Part shown: positions 1 through 7,455 of the stretch, piece by piece | Layout of the letters: the number at the start of each line of letters is the position of its first letter | Numbering within the stretch: position 1 is the first letter of the stretch | Assembly: GCF_007362775.1 (NCBI RefSeq) | Contig: NZ_CP041692.1 | Location: 3,906,001-3,970,000, forward strand | Source of the DNA: Microlunatus elymi | GTDB lineage: Bacteria; Actinomycetota; Actinomycetes; Propionibacteriales; Propionibacteriaceae | DNA: 64,000 bases | Direction: 5' to 3' | Program-made: the position numbers and the translations under genes | Notes under the pieces: generated by a model | Told to the model about the DNA's origin: nothing | Seen by the model: the letters and a program-made list of their open reading frames with translations, nothing else | The model's database searches: none

Positions 1-98
1 ATCAGGTCAAGATGTCCGGGCCATCTGGTGCGGACTGGATTGCCGTTCTGGTACCCCGTTGCCGCGATCACTAACGCAGCTGCCCGACCGGCTGCTCG

Positions 99-123
99 GT
101 TTGCGGCGGCGTGCCCGGGGTAC
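99..123 (+). promoter_or_regulatory. SigB/SigF-type promoter for the first SDR gene
   Basis: GTTT at 99-102, a 15-bp spacer and GGGTAC at 118-123 match the group-3 (SigB/SigF) consensus GTTT-N15-GGGTAT/C exactly. The ATG at 134 lies ten bases after the -10 box, so the transcript would have almost no leader. This also argues that translation begins at 134 and not at an upstream TTG. Inference from sequence only. Confidence 0.55.
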
Positions 124-133
124 CGATGCGCAC

Positions 134-1129
134 ATGAGCGATCAGCGTCCCGGTTCCGAGGTCCCTCGCGGGTTCGGCGCACCGGTCGCCTGGGTCGCCG
201 GAGCGTCCCGGGGTCTCGGGCTGGCGCTGGCCCGCGAACTCGGTCTGGCCGGCTATCGGGTGGTCATCACGGCCCGGACCGCGGCCGACCTGGAACGCGC
301 CCGCGAACTGCTGCAGGCCGACGGCGTCTCCGTCCGCACCATCGTGCACGACGTCCGCGACCCCGTCGCCGCTCGCGACGTGGTCGCCGAGGTCGAGGCG
401 ACGTGGGGATCGATCGACACCGTGATCGCCGTCGCCGGATTGATGAAGGTCGGGCCGCTGCCGCAGCGGGCCGAGGACTACGACCAGTCGATCGACATCA
501 TGTTGCGCGGTCCGATCAACGTGGTGCACGCCGTGCTGCCGTCGATGCAGGTACGAGGTGACGGCCGGATCGGCATCGTCACCTCGATCGCCGGGCTGAT
601 CCCGGTCCCGCATCTGGTGCCCTACACGGCCGCGAAGTTCGGTGCGCTTGGCTTCAGCCGCGGCCTCACCGAGGAACTGCGCGGCAGCGGCATCTCGGTC
701 AGCACCATCATCCCGGGCCTGATGCGGACCGGCGGACACTGGCATGCGGACTACAGCGGTCAGCCCGGCAACGAGTACGCCTGGTTCACCGCACTGTCCG
801 CCCTCCCGGTCATCTCGATCGAGGCCGACCGGGCCGCCAAGATCATCGTCGGCGGGGTGCTGCGCGGCCGCAGCAAGATCATCTTCACCCTGCCGGCCCT
901 GGCGGGTGATCTGCTCTACCGACTGTCACCGGAGGCGGTCGGGCTGCTGCTGGGCTGGGCCGGCCGGCTGCTGCCCGGGCCGGGCGATGATCAACAACCC
1001 GGATTCCGGGCCGCCCGCGGCGTCACCTCCGACGCCTTCACCCGGATCACCGGCCCGGCCCGCCGCGCCGTACGCCGTTGGAATCAACAGGGTGCCCACC
1101 AGAGCGGCGGCGACGCATCCGGATCCTGA
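134..1129 (+). CDS. short-chain dehydrogenase/reductase (SDR)
   Basis: Probable NAD(P)-dependent oxidoreductase; the substrate cannot be read from sequence. The Rossmann glycine motif GASRGLG lies near residue 30 and the catalytic YTAAK (YxxxK) near residue 168, preceded by a serine-containing TSIAG strand. At 331 residues it is longer than a classical 250-residue SDR: a C-terminal extension of about 80 residues contains a hydrophobic segment (LLLGWAGRLLPG) that may associate with membrane. The ATG at 134 was chosen over TTG at 59 because a SigB-type promoter lies at 99-123. The gene is convergent with the phosphotransferase gene, 20 bp away. A stress-related role is inferred from that promoter. 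Confidence 0.85.
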   Translation: MSDQRPGSEVPRGFGAPVAWVAGASRGLGLALARELGLAGYRVVITARTAADLERARELLQADGVSVRTIVHDVRDPVAARDVVAEVEATWGSIDTVIAVAGLMKVGPLPQRAEDYDQSIDIMLRGPINVVHAVLPSMQVRGDGRIGIVTSIAGLIPVPHLVPYTAAKFGALGFSRGLTEELRGSGISVSTIIPGLMRTGGHWHADYSGQPGNEYAWFTALSALPVISIEADRAAKIIVGGVLRGRSKIIFTLPALAGDLLYRLSPEAVGLLLGWAGRLLPGPGDDQQPGFRAARGVTSDAFTRITGPARRAVRRWNQQGAHQSGGDASGS

Positions 1130-1149
1130 GCCCGGATGCACGCTCAGCC

Positions 1150-2079
1150 TCAGCCGAGGTAGTGATCCAGTGCTGCGGTCAGCCGGCCGCGGAAGCGCCG
1201 GCCGAAGTCATTGTCGCCGTCGACGGTGAGGACGGCCAGGTAGGCGAAGATGCGCCACAACTCGCGCCGCTCGGCAAACCCGGGATCGATCGGCGCGATC
1301 TCCTGGTAGCCCGCCCAGGTCTGCGGCGGTACCGGCGAGAAGTAGTCCAGCAGCGCCAGGTCCAGTTCGGGATGGCCGAAGTAGGGCGACGGGTCGATCA
1401 CCACCGCACCCTTGGCCGTACTGACGAAGTTGTGATGCTGGGCGTCACCGTGCAGCAACCGCGGCGAGGTCCGGGGACCGGCCAACTCCGGCAGTCGGCC
1501 GACCAGCGTCTCCATCCGAGCCACCGTCGCGGCATCGATCGCGTCGGCGTCGCGGGCGGTGCGTAGCCACGGCAGCACCCGGCGGACGGCATAGAACTCC
1601 GTCCACTCGTCGGAGTCGACCGGACGGTTGTCCTGCGACAGCGGGCCGAAGTAACCGTCCTCGGTGCTGCCGAACGTCTCGCCGGTCACCCGATGGATGC
1701 GTGCCAGCGCGCGTCCGATCGCTCGCCAGTCCGCCGGGTGCCGATCGGCCCGTTCGTCCAGCGCCTGCACCAGCATCACCGCCGAGCCGTCCGGAAGCTC
1801 GACGCGTCCGCCGGCCACCGGCGCCGGGACGTCGACGCCGGAGCGATCACCGATCAGTCTCAGCCCGTCGAGTTCGACGCCGAGTTGAGCCGCACCGTCG
1901 GCCCCGGCGGCGTGCTTGGCGAAGACGGCGAATCCGTCATCGCGCAGTACGAGGGCCGGATGGGACGCCCGATCGGCGAGGTCGGTCCACGACCCGACCC
2001 GCCAACTGCGCCCGAGGTCGGCCGACACCGCCGCCTCGATCAGTTCCCGGGTAGCCGGCTGCAACAGCGGATGGGACAT
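1150..2079 (-). CDS. fructosamine kinase / aminoglycoside phosphotransferase family protein
   Basis: Predicted small-molecule kinase of the fructosamine-3-kinase family (ketosamine repair in characterised members). The 309-residue protein has the family catalytic loop LLHGDAQHHNF at about residue 185-195 (HGD with downstream N) and the metal-binding VIDPSPYFGHPELDLALL (IDP...E.DLA) about 20 residues later. The N-terminal lobe contains a nucleotide-binding strand around FAVFAKH. Family members commonly have LvHGDLWxGN, so the AQHHN variant is slightly divergent. The chosen ATG at 2079 gives the usual family length; an open frame continues upstream but overlaps the divergent gene. Substrate unknown. 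Confidence 0.82.
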   Translation of the reverse strand: MSHPLLQPATRELIEAAVSADLGRSWRVGSWTDLADRASHPALVLRDDGFAVFAKHAAGADGAAQLGVELDGLRLIGDRSGVDVPAPVAGGRVELPDGSAVMLVQALDERADRHPADWRAIGRALARIHRVTGETFGSTEDGYFGPLSQDNRPVDSDEWTEFYAVRRVLPWLRTARDADAIDAATVARMETLVGRLPELAGPRTSPRLLHGDAQHHNFVSTAKGAVVIDPSPYFGHPELDLALLDYFSPVPPQTWAGYQEIAPIDPGFAERRELWRIFAYLAVLTVDGDNDFGRRFRGRLTAALDHYLG

Positions 2080-2101
2080 CTGCGCGAGTATAGGAACCGC
2101 G

Positions 2102-2524
2102 ATGACTGCAGTCACCCACGAGAAGGAGCCCAGATTGCCCCAGCCGGATGCAACCGAGCCGCAGCCGACAGTTCCGAAGCAGGGCCGCACCGTCCGACCG
2201 GTACGGCTGCGGATCGGCGTGGCGCTGATCCTGTTCTGGTGGCTGCCGTTCTGGATCCTGTCGGCGCCGATCGCCGACCTTCTCGGCGGGCCGAGCAGCG
2301 GCCCGTCCGTTGCCACCGTGACCGCCGTCATCGTGGTGGTACAGACGCTGGCCGGCCTGATCGGCCTCGTCGCCGCAGGAGCCGAGGTGAAAGCGATCCT
2401 GCACAACTCCACCAAGCGGCAAGCCATCAAGATCGCCTGGTCGGTCCTCATCCACGGCAAGATCCCCGAACACGATCAGGGCTCCGCGTCCGGCAGCGAC
2501 GCCGCCGAGCCGCCGACGTCATGA
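2102..2524 (+). CDS. small two-helix membrane protein, unknown function
   Basis: A 140-residue protein with a proline/charge-rich N-terminus and two hydrophobic segments: about residues 40-60 (ALILFWWLPFWIL) and 72-95 (VTAVIVVVQTLAGLIGLVAAG). A hydrophilic tail follows. I do not recognise the family. Two starts are possible: ATG at 2102 with a weak AGGA, or an in-frame TTG at 2135 preceded six bases upstream by a near-perfect GAGAAGGAG ribosome site. The second would remove the first 11 residues. It is divergent from the fructosamine kinase gene (22 bp gap) and convergent with the DUF7218-type gene. Confidence 0.6.
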   Translation: MTAVTHEKEPRLPQPDATEPQPTVPKQGRTVRPVRLRIGVALILFWWLPFWILSAPIADLLGGPSSGPSVATVTAVIVVVQTLAGLIGLVAAGAEVKAILHNSTKRQAIKIAWSVLIHGKIPEHDQGSASGSDAAEPPTS

Positions 2525-2536
2525 GCACAAGGCCCG

Positions 2537-2616
2537 GTGAACACAATCACCCGCTCATGGACCGAAATCGCGGCGCGAACGGCGATATCGGGCGATCAGC
2601 GGGTGATGGTGTTCAC
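2537..2616. terminator. 80-nt long hairpin between convergent genes
   Basis: Outer arms 2537-2557 and 2596-2616 are inverted repeats matching at 19 of 21 positions. Inside them 2562-2571 and 2582-2591 match at 9 of 10, leaving a loop of about ten bases. The element fills most of the 107-bp space between the convergent genes ending at 2524 and 2632, so a bidirectional terminator is the simplest reading. It is far longer than an ordinary intrinsic terminator and has no T tract, so a MITE/REP-like origin is also possible. Confidence 0.55.
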
Positions 2617-2631
2617 GGCGGGTGGCGAGCC

Positions 2632-2901
2632 TCAGCTGTTGCGCAGCGCGGAGATCAACTCGGACTTGCTCATCGAGGATCGGCCGTCGATCCCGACCTC
2701 CTTGGCCCGCTGGTACAGCTCGGACTTGGACCAGTCGTCGTAACTGCCGGAGTTGCCGCCCTTCTTGCCGACCTTGGAGCGCGAACTCTTGGCGGCCTGA
2801 TTCGCGATCCGAGCTGACTTCTGCTTGCTGTTGCCCTCGTCTCGCAACCGCTCGTACAACTCGTCGTCCTTCACGCTGGGTCCCGGTTTTCTCCCCGGCA
2901 T
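2632..2901 (-). CDS. DUF7218 / Rho termination factor N-terminal-like protein
   Basis: Short basic 89-residue protein. The C-terminal half, with WSKSELYQRAKEVGI and then MSKSELISALRNS, is a SAP/Rho-N-type helical motif of the kind that binds nucleic acid. The N-terminal half starts MPGRKPGPSVKDDELYERLRDEG and has a lysine/serine-rich middle (AKSSRSKVGKKGG). Proteins like this are common, uncharacterised and often stress-linked in actinobacteria. A GTTA-N15-GGGTAT box upstream suggests sigma-B-type control. A DNA- or RNA-binding role is inferred from composition and the Rho-N-like repeat. Confidence 0.75.
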   Translation of the reverse strand: MPGRKPGPSVKDDELYERLRDEGNSKQKSARIANQAAKSSRSKVGKKGGNSGSYDDWSKSELYQRAKEVGIDGRSSMSKSELISALRNS

Positions 2902-2948
2902 GTCATCACCCCATCACGGTTGGTCTGCGGACTGAGTCAACCGTGGAG

Positions 2949-2973
2949 ATACCCGGTCGTGCTCTGGTGTAAC
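2949..2973 (-). promoter_or_regulatory. SigB/SigF-type promoter for the Rho-N-like gene
   Basis: Read on the minus strand: GTTA (2970-2973), 15-bp spacer, GGGTAT (2949-2954), about 47 bases before the ATG at 2901. One mismatch to GTTT-N15-GGGTAT. Confidence 0.45.
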
Positions 2974-2996
2974 TGCGTCGATGTGTAACGAGCCCG

Positions 2997-3017
2997 CCGG
3001 TTGGGTACCCGAACCGG
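2997..3017. promoter_or_regulatory. palindromic element upstream of the antiporter operon
   Basis: Arms CCGGTT and AACCGG flank the self-complementary GGGTACCC, about 35 bases before the mrpE start. GGGTAC within it could also serve as a SigB-type -10 with GTGT at 2983-2986 (N16). It could be an operator or a leader hairpin; the sequence does not decide. Confidence 0.3.
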
Positions 3018-3050
3018 TGGATCTCGGGTCGAGTGTGGAGGCGATGCATC

Positions 3051-3563
3051 ATGCGATCTGGGGCGATGGGACGAGTCCGCCGGGCGGCGTACGAACTGAT
3101 CGTCTGGTTCGCCGCCGGCGTGCTCACCTGGATCGTCACCTTGTCCTCGGCGTCGCCGGCGGAGCTGGTGGCCGGCGCGGGGGCGGCGGCGCTGGTCGCC
3201 GTGCTCGCGCGGGCGGCTCGGCGGGCGATGGGACTGGCCTGGAGACCTGTCGCCGACTGGCTCCGCTGGGTAGCGCTGGTGCCGATGGCCGCCGCACTGG
3301 ACGTCGGCCGAGTGCTGGGCTGGCTGATCGACTCGCTGCGACACGGGCGCCCGGACGTCGACCCGTCGCAACGTCTGGTACGCCGCCGGTTGCTGTCCGG
3401 CGAGGACGCCGCGACTGTGGCCCGCCGGGTCGGCGGCGTCCTCGCCGTCTCTGCCACCCCGGGCGCGATCGCCGTCGACCAGGACCCCGGCACCCGCACG
3501 GTGCTGCTGCACCAACTCGTCGGTGGCTGGCCCGATCTTGACCGCCGGGCGACCGAGTCATGA
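3051..3563 (+). CDS. mrpE: Mrp-type Na+/H+ antiporter subunit E
   Basis: Small integral membrane subunit of the multisubunit cation/proton antiporter. At 170 residues it has two N-terminal hydrophobic segments (about residues 12-40) and the MrpE-type C-terminal pattern ending ...AVSATPGAIAVDQDPGTRTVLLHQL, which matches the family hallmark of a TPGT/S-like strand and a following hydrophilic domain. ATG at 3051 is preceded by GGAGG nine bases upstream. It is the first gene of an E-F-G-MbhD-B-C-D operon in which neighbours overlap or nearly touch. Its stop overlaps the ATG of a 6-codon micro-ORF. Confidence 0.85.
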   Translation: MRSGAMGRVRRAAYELIVWFAAGVLTWIVTLSSASPAELVAGAGAAALVAVLARAARRAMGLAWRPVADWLRWVALVPMAAALDVGRVLGWLIDSLRHGRPDVDPSQRLVRRRLLSGEDAATVARRVGGVLAVSATPGAIAVDQDPGTRTVLLHQLVGGWPDLDRRATES

Positions 3564-3580
3564 TCTGGGCCGAGGCATGA
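3560..3580 (+). CDS. micro-ORF MIWAEA linking mrpE to mrpF
   Basis: ATG at 3560 overlaps the mrpE stop (ATGA). Six codons later its own TGA (3578-3580) overlaps the ATG of mrpF at 3577. The 17-bp block 3560-3576 is a tandem copy of 3577-3593 (15 of 17 identical), so the micro-ORF is a duplicated mrpF start. It may relay reinitiating ribosomes from E to F. Translation is unproven. Confidence 0.35.
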   Translation: MIWAEA

Positions 3581-3846
3581 TCTGGGCTGGGGCGATCGTG
3601 CTGCTCGCGGTGCTCGGGCTGGCACCCGGCATCGCCCGGGCCGCGTCCGGCAGCAGCCTGCAACGGCTGATCGGGCTGCAACTGGTCAGCGTGGTGATGA
3701 TCATGATCACGGTGGCGCTGTCGATGATGTCGGGGCAGAGTTCCTACCTGATTGTCCCGCTGGTGCTGGCGGTCGTCTCGCCGACCGGTGTGCTCGTCTT
3801 CACCCGGCTGCTGCGTCCGCACGGCGAAACGGATCGGCAGGAGTGA
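3577..3846 (+). CDS. mrpF: Mrp-type Na+/H+ antiporter subunit F
   Basis: An 89-residue, three-helix membrane subunit starting MIWAGAIVLL. It contains the MrpF/PhaF-like central stretch SSLQRLIGLQLVSVVMIM and a final hydrophobic segment SYLIVPLVLAVVSPTGVLVF. Length and topology agree with family members of about 85-95 residues. The start is set by the ATGA overlap with the preceding micro-ORF. mrpG follows after four bases. Belongs to the same transcription unit as mrpE. Confidence 0.85.
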   Translation: MIWAGAIVLLAVLGLAPGIARAASGSSLQRLIGLQLVSVVMIMITVALSMMSGQSSYLIVPLVLAVVSPTGVLVFTRLLRPHGETDRQE

Positions 3847-3850
3847 TCCG

Positions 3851-4150
3851 ATGCAAACCGTGATCACGATCTTGATAGTGCTCGCGCTCGCGGCGGCCGC
3901 GCTGACCGGACTCGGCGTGCTGCTCGCTCGCACCCCGCTGGATCGGCTGCATTTCCTTGCCCCGTTGGGAACTCTCGGCGTCCTGCTGTTCGCCGCGGCC
4001 GCGGTGTTGATGACGGGCCCGACGCTGAGCAGCGTGCTGATCGGTCTGACCGCCGTGATCACGGCGGTGTCGAGTTCGGTCCTGGTGGTGGCGGTCGGAC
4101 GTGCTTTGGCCGACGAGGCCGGCATCGACGTCGGGGAGTCGCCGGAATGA
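3851..4150 (+). CDS. mrpG: Mrp-type Na+/H+ antiporter subunit G
   Basis: A 99-residue membrane subunit with three predicted helices. The signature RTPLDRLHFLAPLGTLGV about residues 27-44 matches the MrpG/PhaG family (R.p..r.H....t.G). The stop overlaps the start of the next gene by four bases, consistent with translational coupling in the antiporter operon. Confidence 0.87.
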   Translation: MQTVITILIVLALAAAALTGLGVLLARTPLDRLHFLAPLGTLGVLLFAAAAVLMTGPTLSSVLIGLTAVITAVSSSVLVVAVGRALADEAGIDVGESPE

Positions 4151-4404
4151 CCGTCGTGATCATGGTCGCCCTGACCCTGGTGTTGATCGGGGCCGCGTTG
4201 GTGGTCTTCACCCGGTCGACCGCGCGGCAGGCGGTGCTGCTGGCGGTGTACGGATTGCTGCTGGTGTTCGTGTTCCTGGCGATGCAGGCACCCGACGTGG
4301 CGCTCAGTCAGTTGGCGGTCGGCACCGCGGTGGTGCCGTTGATGGTGATGCTCACCATCCGCAAGATCTCCGCCCTGCACCGCGATCGGAAGGATCGCCG
4401 ATGA
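4147..4404 (+). CDS. MbhD/DUF4040-type subunit of the antiporter
   Basis: An 85-residue, two- to three-helix protein. The segment QAPDVALSQLAVGTAVVPL at about residues 47-65 is the conserved core of the MbhD/DUF4040 domain, which in Bacillus-type systems is the C-terminal part of the large MrpA subunit. Here it is a separate gene. It overlaps mrpG by four bases at its start and the next gene by four at its end. It is predicted to contribute to the ion-translocating membrane domain. Confidence 0.8.
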   Translation: MTVVIMVALTLVLIGAALVVFTRSTARQAVLLAVYGLLLVFVFLAMQAPDVALSQLAVGTAVVPLMVMLTIRKISALHRDRKDRR

Positions 4405-5168
4405 CGCCGCGGGTGCGCTTGGTGATGCTGCTGGTCGGCCTGGCCGGCGTGGTCGTGATGCTGGCGACCGCGCTGCCCGAACTGCCCGGTTTCGGTGGCC
4501 ACACACACCCGTACCGCGATCGGGCGATGACGGCCGCGTACCACCAGTCCACCGCCAACGCGGTCGCGTCGGTGAACTTCGACCAGCGGGCCTTCGACAC
4601 CTTCGGCGAGGAAACGATCTTGATCGCCTCGGTGATGGGGGTGGCGGCCCTGGTCCGCCGGCTGCCCGAGGAACAACGCCGGGAGCGGAGGCAGCGGGGA
4701 CACGTCCTGGAGTCGACACGCTGGGCGGCCACCGTCTTCCTGCCGCTGACCGTGCTGCTCGGTGCCGACGTGGTCACCCACGGCGCGATCACGCCCGGCG
4801 GCGGTTTCCAGGGCGGCGCCATCGCGGCCACCGGCATTCACCTGCTCTATCTGGGCGGCCGTTACCGACTGCTGGAACGGCTGCGGCCGCTGGCCCTCTT
4901 CGAGGTCACCGAGGCCGCCGGACTGGCCGGCTTTCTCGCAGTCGCGGTCACCGGCCTCGCGGTCGCCGGCTCGGTGCTCGCCAACTTCCTGCCGCGCGGG
5001 CAACTGACCCAGCTGCTCTCCGCCGGCACGGTCCCGGCGCTCAACTTCGCGGTCGGTGTGGCGGTCGCCAGCAGCATCATCCTGCTGATCGCCGGCTTCC
5101 TGGAGCAGGCGCTGGCCATCACCGGCCACCGCTCCGACTCGCAAGCCGACGACGAGGCGGCTTCATGA
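4401..5168 (+). CDS. mrpB: MbhE-MrpB fusion antiporter subunit
   Basis: A 255-residue protein joining two modules. The N-terminal ~95 residues carry NFDQRAFDTFGEETILIASVMG, the MbhE-like sequence normally found at the MrpA C-terminus. Residues from about 105 are MrpB: LPLTVLLGADVVTHGAITPGGGFQGGAI is the family hallmark (H..i.PGGGFQGG). Several hydrophobic helices follow. ATG at 4401 overlaps the preceding stop (ATGA), and the stop overlaps the mrpC start. Predicted scaffold subunit of the antiporter. Confidence 0.87.
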   Translation: MTPRVRLVMLLVGLAGVVVMLATALPELPGFGGHTHPYRDRAMTAAYHQSTANAVASVNFDQRAFDTFGEETILIASVMGVAALVRRLPEEQRRERRQRGHVLESTRWAATVFLPLTVLLGADVVTHGAITPGGGFQGGAIAATGIHLLYLGGRYRLLERLRPLALFEVTEAAGLAGFLAVAVTGLAVAGSVLANFLPRGQLTQLLSAGTVPALNFAVGVAVASSIILLIAGFLEQALAITGHRSDSQADDEAAS

Positions 5169-5512
5169 GCTATTACCCGTACGCGGTGGGGTTGGCGATC
5201 GTGCTGCTCGGCATCATCGGGATCGCCCGCAGCCGCGATCTGGTCCACGCCGTGGTCTGCCTGTCCATCTCCCAGTCCGGGACGTACGTGTTGCTGCTCG
5301 CCGTCGGCTTCGACCGGGGCGGCGTGGCGCCCATCTTCGGCTCCACCGTCAGCCGCTCCACCCGAGTCGTTGATCCGGTCGTCCAGGCGCTCACGCTGAC
5401 CGACATCGTCGTCTCGGCAGCCGTCACCTCGATGCTGCTGGCAGTGGTGCTGCAGATCGCCAAACGACGCGACACCGTCGACCCCGATCAACTGCGTTCC
5501 CTCGAGGGCTGA
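5165..5512 (+). CDS. mrpC: Mrp-type Na+/H+ antiporter subunit C (NuoK-like)
   Basis: A 115-residue, three-helix subunit homologous to complex I NuoK. LLGIIGIARSRDLVHAVVCLSISQSG in the first half and DPVVQALTLTDIVVSAAVTSMLL in the second are typical; the family DPl.QALvLTaIVIg.a signature is clear near residue 75-92. ATGA overlap with mrpB upstream; three bases separate it from mrpD downstream. Confidence 0.9.
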   Translation: MSYYPYAVGLAIVLLGIIGIARSRDLVHAVVCLSISQSGTYVLLLAVGFDRGGVAPIFGSTVSRSTRVVDPVVQALTLTDIVVSAAVTSMLLAVVLQIAKRRDTVDPDQLRSLEG

Positions 5513-5515
5513 GCC

Positions 5516-7348
5516 GTGACGGCAGCCACCGCGGGGCAACTGCTGCCCCTGTTGATCTTGCTCCCGGTGACCGGCGCCACCCTGCTGCTCGGGCTGGGAC
5601 GCTACCTGCCGCACGGTCTGGCCTGGGGCATCGCGATCGTCACCGTCTGCCTGAACGGCGGTGCGGCCGCGGTCGGCTTCTCGATGGCCGGGCATGCGCG
5701 CTTGGTCGGCTGGCTCGGCGGCTGGCGGCCGGACGGGGCGGCCGGCGTCGTCGGGATCGCGCTGGTCGGCGACCGGGTGAGCCTCGGTCTGATCCTGGTC
5801 GCGGCCGGTCTGATCGTGGCGGCGCTGATCTTCTCCTGGCGCTACTTCACCACCCAGCCGCATCACTTCCACGCTCTGATGCTGTTCTTCCTGGCCGGCA
5901 TGGTCGGCTTCGCGTTGGCCGGCGACATCTTCACCATGTTCGTCTTCTTCGAGCTGATGGGCGTGGCCGCGTACGCCCTGACCGGGATGAAGGTGGAGGA
6001 TCCGTCGGCGCTGCAGGGGGCGATCAACTTCGGCATCGTCAACTCGCTCGGCGCCTATCTGACCCTGGTCGGCGTCGCCGTGATCTACGCGCACACCGGC
6101 GCGCTCAACCTGGCCCAGCTGTCTCAGATCCTTCCCCAGCAAGGAAAAGCCACCCTGGTCGTCGGCTTCGTGTTGCTGATCGCGGGCTATCTGGTGAAGG
6201 CGGCCATCGTGCCATTCCACTTCTGGTTGGACGATGCGCACGCGGTCGCTCCGACGCCGGTGTGCGTGCTGTTCTCCGGGGTGATGGTGGAGCTCGGACT
6301 GTACGGCGCGGCCCGCGTCTACCGGATCGGATTCTCCTCCACCGAACTGGCCGCGGGAGCCCATCAGCTGTTCTTGATCATGGGGCTGGTGACCGCCGGA
6401 CTCGGTGCGCTGATGTGTCTGCTGCAACGGAATCTGAAGCGCCTGCTCGCCTACTCCACGATCGCCCACCTGGGAATCTTCCTGACCGTGTTGGCATCCG
6501 GGACGGCCGACGCCTACGGCGGCCTGATCGTCTACCTGATCGCTCACGCGGCACTCAAGGGCGCCTTGTTCCTGTCCGCCGGGATGATCTTGAACCGATT
6601 CCGCAGCGTCGACGAATTCACCCTGCTGAAACGACGCACCGTCGAATCCGGCCGGGACCGGGCGCTGGCGATCACGTTCGCGATCGCGGCGCTCGGGCTG
6701 GCCGGTGTTCCGCCGATCGGCGTCGGCCTGGGCAAGGCGCTTGCCGAGACGGCGATGACCGAGCAAGGCGCCTCGTGGGCTCCGTACTTCATGATCATCA
6801 TCAGCGCGTTGACCGCCGGCGCCGTGCTGCGCAGCGGCGCCCGGATCTTCCTCGGCATCGGTGCGGTCCGTGACGACATCGAGGCCGAGGCGATGAGCGG
6901 GGACGAGGAGTTGTTGGAGATCGAGGTCGGCGACCGTGTGCCGATGACGATGCTGGCCCCGGCATTGGGATTGTTGGCCTGCTCGTTCGCGGCCGGGCTG
7001 CTGGGTCGGCTGCCGACGGTCGCGACCCGGATGGCGGCCCAGTTCCTCGACATCCAAGGCTACGTCGACGCCGTACTGCACGGCGCCACCGGATATCGAC
7101 CCGAACCGGAAACGGCACCGAGTTGGGCGCTGGGCAGTGTGCTGACCGCGTTGCTGTCGGTGCTGGCCGCCGGCGTCGTCTGCGTGCTCAGCCTGTACCG
7201 CGACCGGCTGCCGGCGCCGGTGCGTCGCGGTGCGCCGCTGTTGGCGCCCGCGCGGGTGCTGCATCGACTGCATTCCGGCCGGATCGGCGACTACGCCGTC
7301 TGGCTGCTGATCGGCATCGGCGGGGCCGCCGCGCTGGTCGCGGTCTGA
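5516..7348 (+). CDS. mrpD: Mrp-type Na+/H+ antiporter subunit D (proton-translocating NuoN/L-like)
   Basis: A 610-residue polytopic membrane protein with the proton-conducting domain shared with complex I NuoL/M/N. Features include GDIFTMFVFFELMGVAAYALTG near residues 138-160 (conserved glutamate), then LVKAAIVPFHFWLDDAHAVAPTPV near 223-246 with the key lysine and the H/D pair, and RNLKRLLAYSTIAHLG near 305. The C-terminus is longer than typical 500-residue MrpD. GTG start three bases after mrpC. This is the only large proton-channel-type subunit in the operon; a full MrpA is absent. Confidence 0.9.
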   Translation: MTAATAGQLLPLLILLPVTGATLLLGLGRYLPHGLAWGIAIVTVCLNGGAAAVGFSMAGHARLVGWLGGWRPDGAAGVVGIALVGDRVSLGLILVAAGLIVAALIFSWRYFTTQPHHFHALMLFFLAGMVGFALAGDIFTMFVFFELMGVAAYALTGMKVEDPSALQGAINFGIVNSLGAYLTLVGVAVIYAHTGALNLAQLSQILPQQGKATLVVGFVLLIAGYLVKAAIVPFHFWLDDAHAVAPTPVCVLFSGVMVELGLYGAARVYRIGFSSTELAAGAHQLFLIMGLVTAGLGALMCLLQRNLKRLLAYSTIAHLGIFLTVLASGTADAYGGLIVYLIAHAALKGALFLSAGMILNRFRSVDEFTLLKRRTVESGRDRALAITFAIAALGLAGVPPIGVGLGKALAETAMTEQGASWAPYFMIIISALTAGAVLRSGARIFLGIGAVRDDIEAEAMSGDEELLEIEVGDRVPMTMLAPALGLLACSFAAGLLGRLPTVATRMAAQFLDIQGYVDAVLHGATGYRPEPETAPSWALGSVLTALLSVLAAGVVCVLSLYRDRLPAPVRRGAPLLAPARVLHRLHSGRIGDYAVWLLIGIGGAAALVAV

Positions 7349-7371
7349 CCGGGGTGATCCGGCTTGATCCC

Positions 7372-7396
7372 GTTCATCGCGGCGGGCGCTGGGTAC
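7372..7396 (+). promoter_or_regulatory. SigB/SigF-type promoter for the catalase gene
   Basis: GTTC (7372-7375), 15-bp spacer, GGGTAC (7391-7396), 59 bases before the catalase ATG. One mismatch to GTTT-N15-GGGTAC. It lies just downstream of the mrpD stop. Confidence 0.5.
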
Positions 7397-7455
7397 GGCA
7401 GCAAAACGTAGTCGATCGCGACGCAGTCGATCAAGGATTTCGAGGAGGGTACGAG

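Noticed and set aside
7123-7455. Upstream extension of the catalase frame
   Set aside because: It overlaps the mrpD 3' end; the ATG at 7456 has a good ribosome site and a promoter lies at 7372-7396.
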